Positions 6,357-8,748 of a stretch of DNA of 8,748 bases are shown here, one piece after another. The position numbers and the translations under genes were made by a program. The notes under the pieces were generated by a model that was not told the DNA's origin, made no database searches, and worked only from the letters and a program-made list of their open reading frames with translations. Position 1 is the first letter of the stretch; each line of letters starts with the position of its first letter. Origin of the DNA: Chloroflexota bacterium. GTDB lineage: Bacteria > Chloroflexota > Limnocylindria > Limnocylindrales > CSP1-4. The DNA lies in NCBI GenBank assembly GCA_016200675.1, contig JACQEH010000069.1, forward strand, positions 1 to 8,748, read 5' to 3'.

Positions 6357-6409
6357 CCGCTGGGGGTCGGGACGGCGGGGGCGCCGCGGCGGCTGAGATC
6401 GCCGGATCG

Positions 6410-7153
6410 TCAGCGGCGGATGGCGACGATGTTGAGACGCACGTAGTCGAGGACCGGCTCGGGCATCCGGCGGGCGACCTCCCGAATGAACTCCGGGCGA
6501 TCCGCGGGCGGAAGCCGGGCCACGTGGTCGCGGAGGCAGATCGTCTCGAGGTAGGCCTCCAGCGAGGCCCCGGGCTCCAGGCGCGTCGGTTCGTCGGTCA
6601 GCCAGACCTCGGCGTCGTGGAAGCCCGCCGCCTCGAGGCGGGCCATCGTCGCCAGCGGCTTGGCGAAGTTGAGGTCGGCCCCCTCCGAGGCCCCCATGTC
6701 CTGCAGGATGCGCTCGAGGCTGGCGATGTTGCCGCTGCCACCGCACTGGGCCACCAGACGGCCGCCCGGCCGGATGACCGCGGCCAGGTTGCGGAAGAGG
6801 GCGTCGTGGTCCGGGATCCAGTGGAACACGGCGGTCGAGAGGATCGCGTCCACCGGCGCGTCGAGGGGCAGCGAATGTCCGAGGTCGGCCTGGACGAACG
6901 ACGCGTGCTCGCCGAACCGGGCGAGCCGCCGCCGCGCCTCGTCGAGCATCGCGGCCGAGGCGTCGAGGGCCACCACGTGGCCGGCCGACAGCCGCTCCGC
7001 CAGCGCCTCCGTGACGCGGCCGCTGCCGCAGCCCGCGTCGAGGACGCGCTCGTGACCGAGGAGCGGGAGCCGCTCGAGGACGCCGAGGCCCCAGCGGTGC
7101 ATGGGATCGGCGATCCGGTCGTAGGTCGCGGCGTCCCACTCGGGGCCGCTCAT
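6410..7153 (-). CDS. Class I SAM-dependent methyltransferase, trans-aconitate 2-methyltransferase-like
   Basis: A 247-residue cytoplasmic methyltransferase with a complete Rossmann-type SAM site: motif I VLDAGCGSG (38-45 region), the acidic residue in VALDAS (D64) for the ribose hydroxyls, motif II around QADLG (D90), and RPGGRLV (128-134). The opening W-x-x-x-x-Y-D-R and the HWIPDH block after the SAM domain resemble E. coli Tam (QWLPDH), so a small carboxylic acid acceptor is possible. Many proteins of this type act on other small molecules, so no gene name is given. The start overlaps the exporter stop as ATGA, with GGAGAGG just upstream, so the two are co-transcribed and probably coupled. 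Confidence 0.85.
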   Translation of the reverse strand: MSGPEWDAATYDRIADPMHRWGLGVLERLPLLGHERVLDAGCGSGRVTEALAERLSAGHVVALDASAAMLDEARRRLARFGEHASFVQADLGHSLPLDAPVDAILSTAVFHWIPDHDALFRNLAAVIRPGGRLVAQCGGSGNIASLERILQDMGASEGADLNFAKPLATMARLEAAGFHDAEVWLTDEPTRLEPGASLEAYLETICLRDHVARLPPADRPEFIREVARRMPEPVLDYVRLNIVAIRR

Positions 7154-8745
7154 CCGGCCTCTCCACCCGTCTCCGCGCGGGGCGTGATGATCGGGGCGCG
7201 GCCGGCCCGATCAGCGTCGCGCAGGCCGAACCAGTTCACGATCGCCCCGCCGAGGAGGAGGCTGGCGACGACGAGGATCGTCGCGTGGAAGGCCTCGGCC
7301 GAGGCCAGCCGGGCCGCCGCCGCGATCGCGGGATCGAGGCCCGCGCCCGGCGCGTTGAGTGGCTCGACGGACCCTCGAAGGTCCGAGGAACGCGGGTCGA
7401 GGCCTGGGACCCGGGACGCCAGCGAGGCGTAGAAGCGATCAGTGATGAGGATGAAGATCCCCGCCGACAGGAGGGGCTGGCCCACGCGGGAGAGGGCGTT
7501 GTTGATGGCCGAGGCAAGGCCCGCCCGCTCCACCGGCACCGAGCTCATGAGCGTCGAGGTGAGGGGTGCGACCACGAGCGAGATCCCGACCCCGAACAGG
7601 AGGATCGCGGGCAGGGGATCGGTGAAGACGGCCAGCGGCGGCACGAGCGTGGCCGGGGCGTCGAGCCGCGCCGTCCAGGGCGTCGAGGTCGCCGGGACGC
7701 GCAGCCACCAGAGGGCGCCGAGGAGCATGAGGAGCGGTCCGGCCACCAGGAACCGCCGCGCGCCGTAGCGGCCGGCGAGCGTCCCGGCATAGGCGGACAG
7801 GAACGCCAGCATCAGGCCCGACGGCAGACCGACGATTGCGGCCCCGAGCGGCGTGTAGCCGAGGACGCCCTGGAGGAAGAGGCTCTGGACGTAGATCAGG
7901 ACGTACAGGGCGCCATAGATCAGGAGCGTCGAGAGGTTGATGGTGCTGAAGGTCCGGTTCCGGAAGAGGCCCAGCGGGACCAGCGGATCGCGGCGCTTGA
8001 GCATGAGGATCGGGAAGGCGACCAGGGCGACCGCCCCCACGACGAGGACGACCAGCGGACCCGGCTCGGACCACGCCACCTGCTGGCCCCGGATGGCCCC
8101 GAAGGCCAGGCCGCCGATGGCGACGACACCGACGATCGAGCCGACCAGGTCGAAGCGGGTCCGCTCGGCGCTCGAGCGGAGCTCGGGGACATAGCGGAAG
8201 GCCAGGCCGAGGCCGATCGCCAGGAGCGGGGCGTTGAGGAGGAAGATGCTGCGCCAGCCGAAGATCTCGACGAGGGCACCCCCGACCGGCGGTCCGATGA
8301 TCGCGACCACCGACGTGGCCGAGGCCCAGATGCCGAAGGCCCGGCCGCGCTCCGGACCCTCGAACAGGGCGGTGATGATCGCCAGCGAGCCGGGCACCAG
8401 CAGGGCGCCGGTGACGCCCTGCAGGAGTCGCGACGCCGCGAGGATGTCGAGCGACGGCGCCAGGCCGCACAGGACCGAGGTCAGCCCGAAGCCGGCCAGC
8501 CCGATCAGGAAGATGCGGCGCCGGCCGTAGCGGTCGCCGAGGGCGCCGGCGATGAGGAGGAACGCGGCGAGCGTCGCCATATAGCCCGCGACGACATAGA
8601 CCTGGCCCTCGAGGACGCCGATCGAGACGGCGGGCAGCGTTCGGCCAATGTTCGGCAGGGCGAGGTTGACGATGGTCCCGTCGAGGAAGACAGCCGCTGA
8701 CCCGAGGATGGCGGCACCGAGGGCGCCGCGCTGCGTGGACGTCAC
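7150..8745 (-). CDS. MFS drug/metabolite exporter, DHA2 family (14 helices), start near or beyond the window edge
   Basis: A 531-residue proton-coupled exporter of the inner membrane. Helix 1 carries LDGTIVNLALPNI (21-33), the motif D1 typical of DHA2 proteins. GDRYGRRR (70-77) is motif A in loop 2-3. GPPVGGALVEIFGWRSIFLLNAP is split as motif C at 151-160 followed by the WRSIF-NAP hallmark of DHA2 helix 5-6. The length and extra central helices suit the 14-helix group (EmrB/QacA type). A non-conserved loop with TSTPWTARLDAP precedes a late helix, and the C-terminus is a short polar tail. GTG at 8745 gives a normal N-terminus, but only three bases remain before the edge, so a more upstream start cannot be excluded. 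Substrate unknown. It forms an operon with the methyltransferase. Confidence 0.9.
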   Translation of the reverse strand: MTSTQRGALGAAILGSAAVFLDGTIVNLALPNIGRTLPAVSIGVLEGQVYVVAGYMATLAAFLLIAGALGDRYGRRRIFLIGLAGFGLTSVLCGLAPSLDILAASRLLQGVTGALLVPGSLAIITALFEGPERGRAFGIWASATSVVAIIGPPVGGALVEIFGWRSIFLLNAPLLAIGLGLAFRYVPELRSSAERTRFDLVGSIVGVVAIGGLAFGAIRGQQVAWSEPGPLVVLVVGAVALVAFPILMLKRRDPLVPLGLFRNRTFSTINLSTLLIYGALYVLIYVQSLFLQGVLGYTPLGAAIVGLPSGLMLAFLSAYAGTLAGRYGARRFLVAGPLLMLLGALWWLRVPATSTPWTARLDAPATLVPPLAVFTDPLPAILLFGVGISLVVAPLTSTLMSSVPVERAGLASAINNALSRVGQPLLSAGIFILITDRFYASLASRVPGLDPRSSDLRGSVEPLNAPGAGLDPAIAAAARLASAEAFHATILVVASLLLGGAIVNWFGLRDADRAGRAPIITPRAETGGEAG

Positions 8746-8748
8746 GGC

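Noticed and set aside
7285..8700. 471-codon open frame antisense to the MFS gene
   Set aside because: Product is a Glu/Arg/Gly-rich string with no domain. The minus strand carries a full set of DHA2 motifs.

Overview
The window is about 70% G+C bacterial DNA, densely packed, with overlapping or near-touching genes and a bias to G/C third codon positions. Gene content and protein character would suit a high-GC Chloroflexota-type or actinobacterial genome. This is an impression from composition and protein style only; there is no rRNA or other marker to fix the taxon.

Left part (1-4217): a compact selenocysteine (Sec) locus. On the minus strand, running off the left edge, is selD (selenophosphate synthetase). 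It is divergent from selC (tRNA-Sec, anticodon UCA, 693-789), with only 40 bp between them. On the plus strand selC is followed by selA (Sec synthase, GTG start at 866) and selB (Sec-specific elongation factor, 2265-4217). Together these cover every step of bacterial Sec synthesis and insertion: selenophosphate, charged Ser-tRNA-Sec conversion, and UGA decoding. The selD copy as given is defective in two ways. It lacks the N-terminal catalytic loop (the usual Cys/Sec and Lys), because a TAG and then the selC gene occupy that space. It also has a one-base frameshift in a run of six G/C at 156-161.

Middle (4214-5393): selB runs into mobA (molybdopterin guanylyltransferase) through a GTGA overlap. 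mobA is followed 10 bp later by a small metallo-beta-lactamase-fold hydrolase. Mo-bis-MGD plus Sec is the cofactor pair of selenocysteine formate dehydrogenases, so the linkage suggests such an enzyme elsewhere in the genome. No selenoprotein gene is recognised in the window.

Right part (5493-8748), all on the minus strand and convergent with the Sec operon: a glycine-rich polytopic membrane protein, a class I SAM methyltransferase of the trans-aconitate methyltransferase type, and a 14-helix DHA2-type MFS exporter at the right edge. Exporter and methyltransferase overlap by ATGA and form an operon. A 13-bp perfect hairpin at 5441-5471 separates the convergent transcription units.
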